From: Chitinophagales bacterium | GTDB lineage: Bacteria > Bacteroidota > Bacteroidia > Chitinophagales > JABDMM01 | Length of the DNA: 38,874 nt | NCBI GenBank assembly: GCA_013001465.1 | Contig: JABDMM010000141.1 | Span: 1 to 38,874, forward strand | Direction of reading: 5' to 3' | Shown here: positions 26,144-34,475 of the stretch, one piece after another | How the letters are laid out: each line of letters starts with the position of its first letter | How positions within the stretch are numbered: position 1 is the stretch's first letter | Notes under the pieces: model-generated | The model's database searches: none | What the model was told of the DNA's origin: nothing | What the model saw: the letters and a program-made list of their open reading frames with translations, nothing else | Position numbers and translations under genes: made by a program

Positions 26144-26590
26144 TTATAAACCTCCGCCACCCATTTTCGATTTCTTCTTCTTTGTATCTTCTTTCGTGGC
26201 ATCAATTTTCCCTCCCCCCATTTTATCTTCTTTCTTCTCAGTTTGTTCTTTTGTGACTTCGATAGGCTCTCCACTCATTTTACCTTTTTTGGTCTGAGTT
26301 GATGTACTCGTTTTGTTAGTTTTAGTGGCTGTTGACGTTTTACTGCTGGATCCAGCGGTTCCTGCGCTTTTCGAAACTGAAGCTGCTATTTTAACCCGCG
26401 CCATCGAATCTATCATGTTATCGCATGCTATGTTCAATGAATCTTGCAAAGCTTCCATTTTAGTTTCCAGTGCTTTAAGTACTTTCTCCATGTCTTTTTG
26501 TTTCATTTCATCACTCTGACCAGCGTCCTGACATGCGGAAAATAGCAAAGCGATTACTGCTATTCCTATAATTGATTTAAACATTGTCAT
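26144..26590 (-). CDS. Lipoprotein with Ser/Thr/Lys-rich linker and KMGGG repeats
   Basis: 148 residues. The signal peptide ends in the lipobox LLFSAC (Cys at ~20). A helical, coiled-coil-like part follows (KQKDMEKVLKALETKMEALQDSLNIACDNMIDSM), as in Lpp-type lipoproteins, then a low-complexity S/T/K linker, and finally an imperfect repeat (KMSGEPIEVTKEQT, KMGGGKIDATKEDT, KMGGGGL). The basic, disordered tail could contact peptidoglycan or LPS; this is inference. An alternative ATG lies two codons later. It is second in a two-gene operon, 15 bases after the small lipoprotein. Confidence 0.75.
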   Translation of the reverse strand: MTMFKSIIGIAVIALLFSACQDAGQSDEMKQKDMEKVLKALETKMEALQDSLNIACDNMIDSMARVKIAASVSKSAGTAGSSSKTSTATKTNKTSTSTQTKKGKMSGEPIEVTKEQTEKKEDKMGGGKIDATKEDTKKKKSKMGGGGL

Positions 26591-26605
26591 CTTTCTTTAT
26601 TTAGT

Positions 26606-26830
26606 TTATTGGTTTGATAATTCGTTTATTCTAGCTTGAATTTTAGCGTCCTTTGCACTATCACATTTCGCTACGATTTTTTTCATGTACTCTCCTTTAT
26701 CAGCTGTAAAAATCGAGTCAGCTTGAGCTTCGATCTTCTCCTCGCTCATAGGTTCGTACTTTGCCCCACAGCTCGATAAGCCGATAACGAAGCCAACACA
26801 TAATAAAATTAAAATCAATGAGTTCTTCAT
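26606..26830 (-). CDS. Very small lipoprotein, function unknown
   Basis: 74 residues from the ATG at 26830. A GTG at 26863 would extend it by 11 residues, but that region overlaps the -7 box, so the ATG is the better start. A signal peptide with lipobox IGLSSC is followed by ~50 mostly helical, charged residues (SEEKIEAQADSIFTADKGEYMKKIVAKCDSAKDAKI). No family recognised. It heads an operon with the KMGGG lipoprotein. Confidence 0.78.
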   Translation of the reverse strand: MKNSLILILLCVGFVIGLSSCGAKYEPMSEEKIEAQADSIFTADKGEYMKKIVAKCDSAKDAKIQARINELSNQ

Positions 26831-26862
26831 ATGGTTTTGTTTTGAATTTTGATTGAATGTCA

Positions 26863-26870
26863 CAAAAATA
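26863..26870 (-). promoter_or_regulatory. Bacteroidota-type -7 box of the small-lipoprotein operon
   Basis: On the minus strand the sequence reads TATTTTTG, an exact TAnnTTTG match, 32 bases upstream of the ATG at 26830. It sets the likely transcription start below 26860 and so argues against the GTG start at 26863. Confidence 0.55.
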
Positions 26871-26975
26871 AATTATTCGTAGCTTATACGTAGGATAAAT
26901 TAAATACGCTGCTTGAATTAGTTAATTTTATATGATAAATTAAATTTGGTATAGATTTTGACTTTGGTGTTGAAA

Positions 26976-27602
26976 ATGAATATGATGTTTAGGTATTCCC
27001 TCTTATTGTTGCTCTCTATTCTATATTCTTCTTTTTTCCTGCAAGCTCAGGAAATGAATCCGGATAGCATTTCAGTTCTGGAAGAGATCATTATCGGGAA
27101 TGACACTTTTCCTGTAGTCAAAGTAGATCAGGTTCAGGTCGTTGAACGAAAATTTGACAGCAATCTGGATGAAATGAGATATTATCGTTTCAGACGAAAG
27201 GTCTATAAAGTCTATCCTTATGCTCAAATGGCAAAGGAAATTCTAGCCGAAATTGATGAGGAAAAAAAGAATAGTAAAAAGAAAAGGCACTTTAAGAAAT
27301 ATAGAAAAGATAAGGAAGATGCGCTTCGCGAAAAATTTGAGGAAGAACTGAAAAAACTTACGGTTACGGAAGGTCAGATTCTTGTGAAACTTATCAATCG
27401 TGAAACCGGTAACTCTTGTTACCGACTTATCAAAGAACTAAAAAACGGTTTTACCGCCTGGCTTTGGCAAAAGGTAGCGAAAAGATATGGCTATGATCTA
27501 AGAGATGAATATATTACCGACGCTCCTGAAAACTTTGACCTTGAATTCGTCATCGCAGAAATCGAGGGTACTCTCTCACAGTTTTACGGAAAGAGAAAAT
27601 AA
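26976..27602 (+). CDS. DUF4294 family exported protein
   Basis: About 208 residues from the ATG at 26976; the frame is open to a TTG at 26958, and further ATGs lie at 26982 and 26985. The signal peptide (RYSLLLLLSILYSSFFLQAQ) is followed by IIIGNDTFPVVKVDQVQV and the conserved core YRFRRKVYKVYPYAQMAKEI, a very basic Lys-rich helix (KKRHFKKYRKDKEDALREKF), and LTVTEGQILVKLINRETGNSCY with GFTAWLWQKVAKRYGYDL. These define the Bacteroidota-specific DUF4294 family, whose function is unknown. It should be periplasmic. Confidence 0.88.
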   Translation: MNMMFRYSLLLLLSILYSSFFLQAQEMNPDSISVLEEIIIGNDTFPVVKVDQVQVVERKFDSNLDEMRYYRFRRKVYKVYPYAQMAKEILAEIDEEKKNSKKKRHFKKYRKDKEDALREKFEEELKKLTVTEGQILVKLINRETGNSCYRLIKELKNGFTAWLWQKVAKRYGYDLRDEYITDAPENFDLEFVIAEIEGTLSQFYGKRK

Positions 27603-27740
27603 CTTTGAGCTTCTCATTAAGTTTTGAGATTTAAAAAGAACAGAAGCGGCGAAACCGCAGCAAAATCTTGACATTTCACATTAAAGTCTTCTTCACATTG
27701 ACGAAACTACAGATCTGTATTTTCTCTCTGTCACAAGCGA

Positions 27741-28718
27741 CTATTTATTCAGTAAAGCAGCAATTGCTGTTTCATCCAAATCCACCATACACTTAAAATG
27801 TTTCTTAGGGCATTTATCAAACCCGATCTTCGAGCAAGGTCTGCATTTTAGATCGTGATTCTCGATGATTTTATATTGGGATAAACTGTTCTCAGGAAAA
27901 TATGGATACATTCCAAAGTCAGGAATAGTATTCCCCCATAAAGTGATCAAGTGTTTTTCGAAAGCAGCAGCGATATGCATCATTCCGGTGTCATTGCTGA
28001 TAACTGCTTTTGATTGTCGGATAATGTCGGCGCTTTGATTAATTGTATAGCTTCCGCAACAATTAAATACACGCTTTCTGGAATGTTCTAAAAATTCGCC
28101 GTCTGCTTTGTCCTCATTTCCTCCAACTAAAACAACATCTCCTTTCAGCATCCTGATCACATTCGACATCTTATCGATCGGGAAACGCTTTGTTTGAAAC
28201 TTTGCTCCCAAAACGATCGCAGTATAATCTTGCAGATCTTCATCGATAGAGTTGATATTGACTTTTTCTGCTTCCGGAATAAAATAATCCAGTCCCATTT
28301 TATCATTAACTACATTAAGATCTTCCACGGTCTCCAGATATCGATCGACAATATGTTTCTTAGGCAACTTGTCAATTTTCATATTCACCATGAACCACTT
28401 TTCCAGGTTTGCTTTATAAAAAGAGGTGGATGGTTTGCCCAAGCTGAATTTTAACCGCTTCGTTCTGAGATTATGATGCAAGTCAACAATATGATCAAGA
28501 TTCAAAACCTTCAACTTTTTAATACAGGTAGTCAGGTCGTTATCCTTCATTTCATGCACATAATCAATATATGGATTGGCAATAAGCATCGAAGAATAAG
28601 CTGATTTTGTTAAATAGTGTATTTCAGAGTTGGGGATCTGCTGCTTAAGGCATCGAATAACGGGGGTTGTTAAAACAATATCTCCAATGCTGCTAAATCG
28701 TACCAAAAGGATCTTCAT
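27741..28718 (-). CDS. Glycosyltransferase family 9 (heptosyltransferase-like)
   Basis: 325 residues. The N-terminal Rossmann motif MKILLVRFSSIGDIVLTTPVIRCL and the C-terminal donor-binding part (VVLVGGNEDKADG, then AVISNDTGMMHIAAAF, then ITLWGNTIPDFGMYPY) are those of GT9 enzymes such as WaaF and WaaC, which add heptose to lipid A-core. The C-terminus carries extra Cys (CRPCSKIGFDKCPKKHFKC) usual in Bacteroidota members. The acceptor cannot be told. No signal peptide; it acts at the cytoplasmic face of the inner membrane. It lies one base after the gamma carbonic anhydrase gene. Confidence 0.92.
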   Translation of the reverse strand: MKILLVRFSSIGDIVLTTPVIRCLKQQIPNSEIHYLTKSAYSSMLIANPYIDYVHEMKDNDLTTCIKKLKVLNLDHIVDLHHNLRTKRLKFSLGKPSTSFYKANLEKWFMVNMKIDKLPKKHIVDRYLETVEDLNVVNDKMGLDYFIPEAEKVNINSIDEDLQDYTAIVLGAKFQTKRFPIDKMSNVIRMLKGDVVLVGGNEDKADGEFLEHSRKRVFNCCGSYTINQSADIIRQSKAVISNDTGMMHIAAAFEKHLITLWGNTIPDFGMYPYFPENSLSQYKIIENHDLKCRPCSKIGFDKCPKKHFKCMVDLDETAIAALLNK

Positions 28719-28719
28719 T

Positions 28720-29235
28720 CTAATGGATATTGTTTAAATACTTTGAAGCTTCTTTTATATATGAATCAACTCCTTTCTGATAATGATCCACCACTTCTTG
28801 TGGAATATTCTTAACTAGTTTCGCAGGGCTGCCCATGATCAGAGAAAAATCAGGGAATTCTTTTCCTTCAGTGATCAAGCTGTTAGCTCCTACAATACAG
28901 CCTTTGCCGATCTTTACTTTGTTCAATATGATTGACCCCATTCCGATCAGTGCATGATCTTCAATTTTGCATCCATGAAGTACGGCCCTATGTCCAACCG
29001 TGACTCTTTTCCCAACTTCTAAAACTATTCCGGGATCAGTGTGCATAATAACACCATCCTGTATGTTACTTCCATCCCCGATAATGATCTTATCTTTATC
29101 ACCTCTGATCACGGCATTATACCAAACCGAAACTTGATCGCCCAATTCTACATCTCCAATGACTGTTGCATTGTTCGCGATAAATACATCACTTCCTAGT
29201 CGGACCTTTTCTTTCAATTGTTCTAAATAACTCAT
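28720..29235 (-). CDS. Gamma carbonic anhydrase family (left-handed beta-helix) protein
   Basis: 171 residues of hexapeptide repeats (IGDVELGDQVSVWYNAVIRG, IGDGSNIQDGVIMH, VGHRAVLHGCKIEDHALIGMGS) followed by the family's C-terminal helix (EVVDHYQKGVDSYIKEASKY). The three zinc-binding His positions (MHTD, GHRAVLH) and the IRGDKD stretch are retained, as in gamma-type carbonic anhydrases and YrdA/PaaY proteins. Many members lack measurable anhydrase activity. Its start overlaps the upstream stop by 4 bases (ATGA). Confidence 0.93.
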   Translation of the reverse strand: MSYLEQLKEKVRLGSDVFIANNATVIGDVELGDQVSVWYNAVIRGDKDKIIIGDGSNIQDGVIMHTDPGIVLEVGKRVTVGHRAVLHGCKIEDHALIGMGSIILNKVKIGKGCIVGANSLITEGKEFPDFSLIMGSPAKLVKNIPQEVVDHYQKGVDSYIKEASKYLNNIH

Positions 29236-30356
29236 TTCTTGTAGGATACTCTGTATATTTTATCTGAATGATCATCTGATATAAGTATAGACCCATCTTT
29301 CAATTCCAGGATATCGACCGGTCTGCCAAGTACATTCCCTTTATTTAGCAATCCACCTAAAAACGTCTCCGATGACCGTACCGTTTTGTGGTCATCCTCG
29401 AAGCTTATGAGTTTTACTTCGTATCCGATCTTGGTACTTCTGTTCCACGATCCATGCAATGCCACAAAAGCTTTGTTCTTATATGAGGGTGGAAACATGT
29501 CTCCTTTGTAAAAACACATCCCGAGCGGAGCGGTATGCGCTTTAAATTCCCACTTCGGTTTTATGAATTCACTGCAGCTTCTTTCGTTGCCATACTTTGG
29601 GTCAGAAACATTTTTTCCATGACAATAGGGAAACCCGAAGTGCATGCCTGATTTAGGTGCACAATTTAACTCGCAGGGTGGGAGATCATCGCCTAACCAA
29701 TCTCTTCCATTGTCGGTGAACCAAAGCTCACCCGTTATGGGATGCCAATCGAAACCAACGGTATTCCGAACTCCGATAGCATAAACCTCAAGCTCGCTTC
29801 CATCTGCATTCATCCTCATAATGTTTGCAAATATCATAGGGTCTTCATCACAGATATTACAAGGTGCACCAACAGGGACATAAAGTTTTCCATCCGGACC
29901 GAAGTCTATAAATTTCCAACCATGAGAACTTTTATCCGGAAAAGCATCCGATACAAGCTCACGCTTTGGGTTTGAAATGCTATTGGCGATATCCGGATAA
30001 CGAAAAATTTTGTTTACTGCAGATACATAAAGTGTATTATTTCTAATTGCAACTCCCACCGGCATATTCAATCCTTGATCCACCATAGCTTGAAAATCTG
30101 CAATGCCATCCTGATCCGAATCGCGAAGGGCGACAACCTTTCCTGCATTTCGAGAACCAACATATACAGTCCCATCTTCACCCAAAGCCATCGCTCTTGC
30201 ATTATCTACTTTAGCATAAATATTTATATTAAATCCTTCGGGTAATTCAAAAGAGCTTTCAGAACCAATTGGCGTTGTTTGCATGCTCTGCTTATCTCCT
30301 GAATTACATACCATACTGATCATCACAATAAATAGAACGGAAAATATAATATTCAT
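29232..30356 (-). CDS. Sorbosone/glucose dehydrogenase-like beta-propeller
   Basis: 374 residues. An N-terminal hydrophobic segment (FSVLFIVMISMVCNSG) could be a signal or a weak lipobox with Cys ~17. The rest is a six-bladed propeller of the L-sorbosone dehydrogenase family: FNINIYAKVDNARAMALGED, RDSDQDGIADF, NMPVGVAIRNNTLYVSA, GVRNTVGFDWHPITGELWF and the late SWNRSTKIGYEVKLI. Members bind PQQ with calcium and oxidise sugars, but whether this protein holds PQQ is unproven. Its start overlaps the upstream gene by 4 bases. Confidence 0.88.
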   Translation of the reverse strand: MNIIFSVLFIVMISMVCNSGDKQSMQTTPIGSESSFELPEGFNINIYAKVDNARAMALGEDGTVYVGSRNAGKVVALRDSDQDGIADFQAMVDQGLNMPVGVAIRNNTLYVSAVNKIFRYPDIANSISNPKRELVSDAFPDKSSHGWKFIDFGPDGKLYVPVGAPCNICDEDPMIFANIMRMNADGSELEVYAIGVRNTVGFDWHPITGELWFTDNGRDWLGDDLPPCELNCAPKSGMHFGFPYCHGKNVSDPKYGNERSCSEFIKPKWEFKAHTAPLGMCFYKGDMFPPSYKNKAFVALHGSWNRSTKIGYEVKLISFEDDHKTVRSSETFLGGLLNKGNVLGRPVDILELKDGSILISDDHSDKIYRVSYKK

Positions 30357-31441
30357 AGGCTATGCATTGGTCCACGATTTTTTATGAGTACTAAATAATC
30401 AAATTTTTTCTTCAATTTTCTTAAAGATTTATCCTGCTTAAGATATGATGTAATGCTTAGGTCCTCATTATTTTCATCGACAAGAAACTCGAAGATCTCA
30501 GGCTCTACCAGACCCATGGAGTATTTCCCTTCATAACCTATTTTAGAACAGTTGTGGTAAAGCAACATGATTGTACAGACTTTTACTTTTTTGTTGTGAA
30601 TTTTTGACTTCCTTAGGTTTTGGGTCATTTTACTTATCGACGAATTGTCTTTGATAGTATGAACAGCACCGAGCTGACCGAAAAATTTTGCCTCATTCGG
30701 TCTGCTTGATAACCAATGGTGAAAATTGTTGAAAAGCAATTCATCTCTCTGTTTCAAAAATGTCTGGTCGAAATTATATAATGCATTTCCAATGTATTCA
30801 AAATCCCTTCTTGCAAATTCTTTATCAAAGAATAAGTCGTTCAACTTAAAATGATTAAATAATGTTTTTGCGTATACCTCATATTGTTCTTCTTTATCTA
30901 TGCTGAGTGCTTCCAGCAGTTCTTGTTTTAAGTATGTTAACTCTTCTGCCTGACTAATATAGGGTTTTAGAGCATTTAGCACATTTAAGCAAGTCATAGC
31001 CGGCTTTTGTTCTATATCGATACATAGAATTTCAATCTTGTTTTTATTAGTTTTTTTGTTGTACTGATATAGCTTTTTAAAAAACTCGAAGTATTCACGA
31101 GTAGAGACAGATGAACCCTCCGGATCAAACAAGATCACTTCCAGAATTGAACTGTCACCATCATGCAAATATTTATTTAATGGAATGGTATAGCTAACAG
31201 GTAGCTCCAATATGAGTTTATTGACCTTATATTTTCTATGCAGTGAGCTTAGAAAGTTAAACTGCAGTTGACTATTGATATCTACACCATGAGTTTCTCC
31301 AACGAGGAGAACCTTATAATCTTCTGCATTCATAATATGCGTAACCGGATCCTCAAAATTCAATTTGTTAAGTGACTGCGCATACAACTGACCCTGAAAA
31401 ATTAATAATGAGTAAATCAATATTTTATCGAGCAATCTCAT
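30353..31441 (-). CDS. EreA/ChaN-like fold protein, exported
   Basis: 362 residues with a signal peptide (ILIYSLLIFQGQLYAQ). The mature protein has the features of the erythromycin-esterase/ChaN/TIKI superfamily: an early strand with VLLVGETHG, an ILELPVSY segment, a mid-protein RD (QRDELLFNNF), and a late GQLGAVHT strand. Glu and His of GETHG and the His of GAVHT are the usual conserved site. In this superfamily, substrates include macrolides (EreA), haem (ChaN) and peptides (TIKI), so no substrate can be given. It is the first gene of a four-gene operon. Confidence 0.72.
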   Translation of the reverse strand: MRLLDKILIYSLLIFQGQLYAQSLNKLNFEDPVTHIMNAEDYKVLLVGETHGVDINSQLQFNFLSSLHRKYKVNKLILELPVSYTIPLNKYLHDGDSSILEVILFDPEGSSVSTREYFEFFKKLYQYNKKTNKNKIEILCIDIEQKPAMTCLNVLNALKPYISQAEELTYLKQELLEALSIDKEEQYEVYAKTLFNHFKLNDLFFDKEFARRDFEYIGNALYNFDQTFLKQRDELLFNNFHHWLSSRPNEAKFFGQLGAVHTIKDNSSISKMTQNLRKSKIHNKKVKVCTIMLLYHNCSKIGYEGKYSMGLVEPEIFEFLVDENNEDLSITSYLKQDKSLRKLKKKFDYLVLIKNRGPMHSL

Positions 31442-31484
31442 CGCTTTTAGACTATCTAATTATTTTTACACAAAATAAGAAATT

Positions 31485-32066
31485 ATGTATGGGTTAAAAC
31501 TTCCTACCGATCCCAGGTGGGTCAATCTTGCTGAAAAGTCTTTAGAGGATATACTAACAGATCATGCGTATTGTGAACAAAAGGCAGCATCGACCGGAAT
31601 TTCTCTTATCCAACAATATCCGGATAGGGAGAAACTTGTCGAAGAACTTACTCCGGTAGTATCAGAGGAATGGGGACATTTTAAAATGGTGATGCACCAC
31701 CTGAAAAAGCGTGGATTGAAATTAGGCAAGCAACGTAAAGATGAATATGTTGGCTTGCTCATAAAAACTACTAAGAAAGGCGGCTCCCGGGATGACCAGT
31801 TACTTGAACAACTGCTTTTAGCAGCATTGATCGAGGCCAGAAGCTGTGAAAGGTTCAGGTTATTGGCTCAGAATATTGCTGATGAAGAACTTCAGGAGTT
31901 TTACAAAATGCTCATGAAATCTGAAGCCGGGCATTATCGATTGTTTCTGGATCTTGCCATGGAATACCTTCCCAAAGATAAGGTGCTCGATAGATGGAAG
32001 GAGTTTTTAGATGCCGAAGCCGATATAATCAAAGCCATTGGATTAAGAGGAGATAGAATTCACTGA
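31485..32066 (+). CDS. miaE: tRNA-(ms2io6A37) hydroxylase
   Basis: 193 residues, standard for MiaE. It is a ferritin-like di-iron helical bundle with ligands in DHAYCEQKA (Glu31), SEEWGHF (Glu62, His65), EARSCERF and SEAGHY. The enzyme hydroxylates the isopentenyl group of ms2i6A at position 37 of tRNAs reading U-starting codons, next to the anticodon; MiaA and MiaB would have to be encoded elsewhere. A TATTTTTA element at 31461-31468 lies 16 bases ahead of the start. Its 3' end overlaps queG by 7 bases in tail-to-tail arrangement. Confidence 0.95.
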   Translation: MYGLKLPTDPRWVNLAEKSLEDILTDHAYCEQKAASTGISLIQQYPDREKLVEELTPVVSEEWGHFKMVMHHLKKRGLKLGKQRKDEYVGLLIKTTKKGGSRDDQLLEQLLLAALIEARSCERFRLLAQNIADEELQEFYKMLMKSEAGHYRLFLDLAMEYLPKDKVLDRWKEFLDAEADIIKAIGLRGDRIH

Positions 32067-32983
32067 TCCAAAAACGCAATGTTTCTTTTTAAGCCCTCAA
32101 AGCCGGTTCGTTTGACTGCCGATCCTTGAAATATCTCATTGAAAACATCTTCAGTAATTTCTATCCAGTCTCCTTTGGTTAGTTCCAGAATTTCTTGTTT
32201 CGGCCTAAACTGGTACTCTTTATGTTCAGAAGCACGGGAATTGATCGGACAAACATCCTGACAAATGTCGCATCCAAACATCCAGTTTTCGAACTTCCCT
32301 TTCACCTCTTCCGGAATGGAGTCTTTGAGTTCTATAGTGAAATAGGAGATGCACTTACTTCCGTCGACACGATATGGTTCATAGATAGCATCGGTTGGAC
32401 AAGCATCGATGCATTTCGTGCAGCTTCCACAATAGTCTTTTACAGCTGAGTCAGCTTCTAATTGCAGATCTGTGATTATTTCCGCAAGAAAATAGAATGA
32501 ACCTTTTGATTTTGTGAGGAGCATTGTGTTTTTACCGATCCATCCGAGTCCGCTTTTTTGAGCCCATGCTCTTTCTAAAACAGGTCCTGAATCAACAAAA
32601 CATCGGCCATTTACATCTCCGAATTCTGATCTGATAACTTCGAGTAGCTGTTTCAATTTCTTTTTGATCACTTTATGGTAATCTCTTCCCAAGGCATACT
32701 TAGAGATTTTTGGTGCTTCCGGATCGTTTTGAGTCGCGGTGGTGTAGTAATTATAAGTGAGTGATATCACCGATTTTGCTCCATCTACCAATTTTGATGG
32801 ATCGGTTCTTAAGTCGAAGTGGTTGTTCATGTAAGACATGGAACCATGTTTATTCTGATTCAACCATTTTTCAAGACGATGCGCTTCCTCATCAAGAAAG
32901 CAAGAAGTGGAGATACCACAATTTTCGAACCCCAGGATCTGAGCTTGTTTTTTAACGAACACAGATCGATCGGAATAATCCAT
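32060..32983 (-). CDS. queG: Epoxyqueuosine reductase
   Basis: About 307 residues from the ATG at 32983; a GTG at 32992 overlaps the upstream stop as GTGA and is also possible. The cobalamin-binding region carries [28 protein letters not shown]. Two [4Fe-4S] motifs follow: [16 protein letters not shown] and a later pair of CISYF and CDICQDVCP. QueG reduces epoxyqueuosine to queuosine at wobble position 34 of Asp, Asn, His and Tyr tRNAs, the final step of that pathway. It follows a LytTR regulator gene closely on the minus strand and is tail-to-tail with miaE. Confidence 0.96.
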   Translation of the reverse strand: MDYSDRSVFVKKQAQILGFENCGISTSCFLDEEAHRLEKWLNQNKHGSMSYMNNHFDLRTDPSKLVDGAKSVISLTYNYYTTATQNDPEAPKISKYALGRDYHKVIKKKLKQLLEVIRSEFGDVNGRCFVDSGPVLERAWAQKSGLGWIGKNTMLLTKSKGSFYFLAEIITDLQLEADSAVKDYCGSCTKCIDACPTDAIYEPYRVDGSKCISYFTIELKDSIPEEVKGKFENWMFGCDICQDVCPINSRASEHKEYQFRPKQEILELTKGDWIEITEDVFNEIFQGSAVKRTGFEGLKRNIAFLDQ

Positions 32984-32988
32984 GTTGA

Positions 32989-33738
32989 TCACATTTTTCG
33001 AACGCTTCCGAGAAATTTATCTTTTTTCCTACTAGCCACGGATATCATTTCGCCATCTTCCATCACTACATAACCGCCATCGTGTTTTACAAATTTCTTC
33101 AGATAATGGAGATTGATGAGATGCGATTTATGAATTCGATAAAAAATACCCTGTGGAAGAATTTCTTCAAACTCCTTTAACGAACGAGATATGATCAGTT
33201 CCTCTCCTCCGTTGAGGTAAATATGCGTATAATTGCTTTCGGCTCTGCAACGTATGATACTATTTACTTTAACAAAATCCAATCCATTTGAAGACGGTAA
33301 GGCGATCTTTGCATTGTCATCGTTGCTCTTTGCCAGATTATTCATCAGGAACTCGATCTTAAATTGATTTTCTACCAATCTACGTCTGTTCATCACCTTT
33401 TGAACAGCTTTAACTAAGGCTTCTGTCTTTATAGGTTTAAGTATATAATCTACAGCAGAATATTTAAAAGCCCGGATAGCATAGTTGTCATGTGAGGTAA
33501 TGAATATGATCTGAAAATCTAATTGTTTCATCTTTTCCAACAGATCAAAACTGTTCCCATCCGGTAACTCAACATCCAGAAAAACCAAGTCGGGTTGATG
33601 TTTTATTATTTCGCGTTTTGCTTCAACAATATTGGACGCATTGCTGATAATAGAAAGATTCTCAAAATTCTCTTCTATAAGGTCTTTGAGAATTTCCCTG
33701 CTAAAACTGTCATCTTCAACAATCAGACATTTTATCAT
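32989..33738 (-). CDS. LytTR family response regulator
   Basis: 249 residues. The N-terminal receiver ([14 protein letters not shown], phosphoacceptor Asp55 in [10 protein letters not shown], the switch Thr in IFITSHD, Lys in ILKPI) is followed by a LytTR DNA-binding domain (~150-247: [21 protein letters not shown], then [31 protein letters not shown]). No LytS-type partner kinase is adjacent. The nearest kinases are in the phosphorelay cluster about 700 bases away on the other strand. The stop overlaps the alternative queG GTG start. Confidence 0.94.
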   Translation of the reverse strand: MIKCLIVEDDSFSREILKDLIEENFENLSIISNASNIVEAKREIIKHQPDLVFLDVELPDGNSFDLLEKMKQLDFQIIFITSHDNYAIRAFKYSAVDYILKPIKTEALVKAVQKVMNRRRLVENQFKIEFLMNNLAKSNDDNAKIALPSSNGLDFVKVNSIIRCRAESNYTHIYLNGGEELIISRSLKEFEEILPQGIFYRIHKSHLINLHYLKKFVKHDGGYVVMEDGEMISVASRKKDKFLGSVRKM

Positions 33739-33770
33739 ACTAGGCGCACTAAGTTTAGTAATTCCTCCCT

Positions 33771-34349
33771 TTATTTTCTATAGGAATATTTTGGTACCCA
33801 CTGATCCGTATTGCCTGGTAAAAGATCAAATAAGTGCCATGCAGCATTATAATAATCTCCCGGACCAAAGTAGTCATAAGTTTTTCTATAGATCTTCCCG
33901 TCTTTTCTGATCAGAGCAGAAACGCCGGGGTAATAGCCTTTCTCTGTTTTAAATCCAAGATCCTCAATGAAAGAAGAGTCGTGACCGGAGAGGATCGGGA
34001 ATTGCCAGTTTCTGCTCGAGGCAAACTCTTTTTGCACCTGAGGAGGATCCGGTGAGACCAAAACAAAGGGAACGTGGTCGTCGATGTGCTCCCACAATCC
34101 ATTGAATCCATCAGCCCACATAGTGCAATAAACGCAACCTTTACCCATATTATGAATGACTAAAAGCTCATCAGTGTCGCGAAATAAAGAAGAAAGTTTC
34201 ACACCATTGCCTTCAAAATCTTTTAAAGTATAATCCTTGATCTCTTCGGCGGGCATCTCTTTGCGAAGGTCGACTATCTTTTGTCGCCTTTCGTTTATCT
34301 CTGCATACAAGTCCTTGATGTGGTTGGTTTGTGCGGAAATCTCTGACAT
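33771..34349 (-). CDS. DUF899 family thioredoxin-like protein
   Basis: 192 residues. After a helical N-terminus (KDLYAEINERRQKIVDLRKEMPAEEI) there is a thioredoxin-like core: YTLKDFEGNGVKLSSLF, LVIHNMGKGCVYCTMWADGFNG (Cys-x-x-Cys), and a GVSALIRKDGKIYRKTYDYFGPGDYYNA stretch. This is the DUF899 pattern; members are presumed redox proteins and no reaction has been assigned. No signal peptide. It is divergent from the hybrid kinase gene, with 126 bases between. Confidence 0.88.
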   Translation of the reverse strand: MSEISAQTNHIKDLYAEINERRQKIVDLRKEMPAEEIKDYTLKDFEGNGVKLSSLFRDTDELLVIHNMGKGCVYCTMWADGFNGLWEHIDDHVPFVLVSPDPPQVQKEFASSRNWQFPILSGHDSSFIEDLGFKTEKGYYPGVSALIRKDGKIYRKTYDYFGPGDYYNAAWHLFDLLPGNTDQWVPKYSYRK

Positions 34350-34475
34350 TCTGTTTAAGGATTTAAGTAGATAAATATAACGATTTTATTCCTAAATCAT
34401 GCTGAATTAGATTGAAATTGTCGATAATATTATCTAAATTTAGTATGTTTTTATAAGTCCTAAAACCCTCGACTA

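Noticed and set aside
27645-27662. GCGG-CGAAA-CCGC hairpin between the DUF4294 and GT9 genes
   Set aside because: The stem is only four pairs and no T-run follows on either strand, so I do not call it a terminator.
33771-34349. Peroxiredoxin or AhpC assignment for the DUF899 protein
   Set aside because: The sequence lacks the peroxiredoxin PxxxTxxC motif. The Cys-x-x-Cys and the YDYFGPGDYYN stretch fit DUF899 better.
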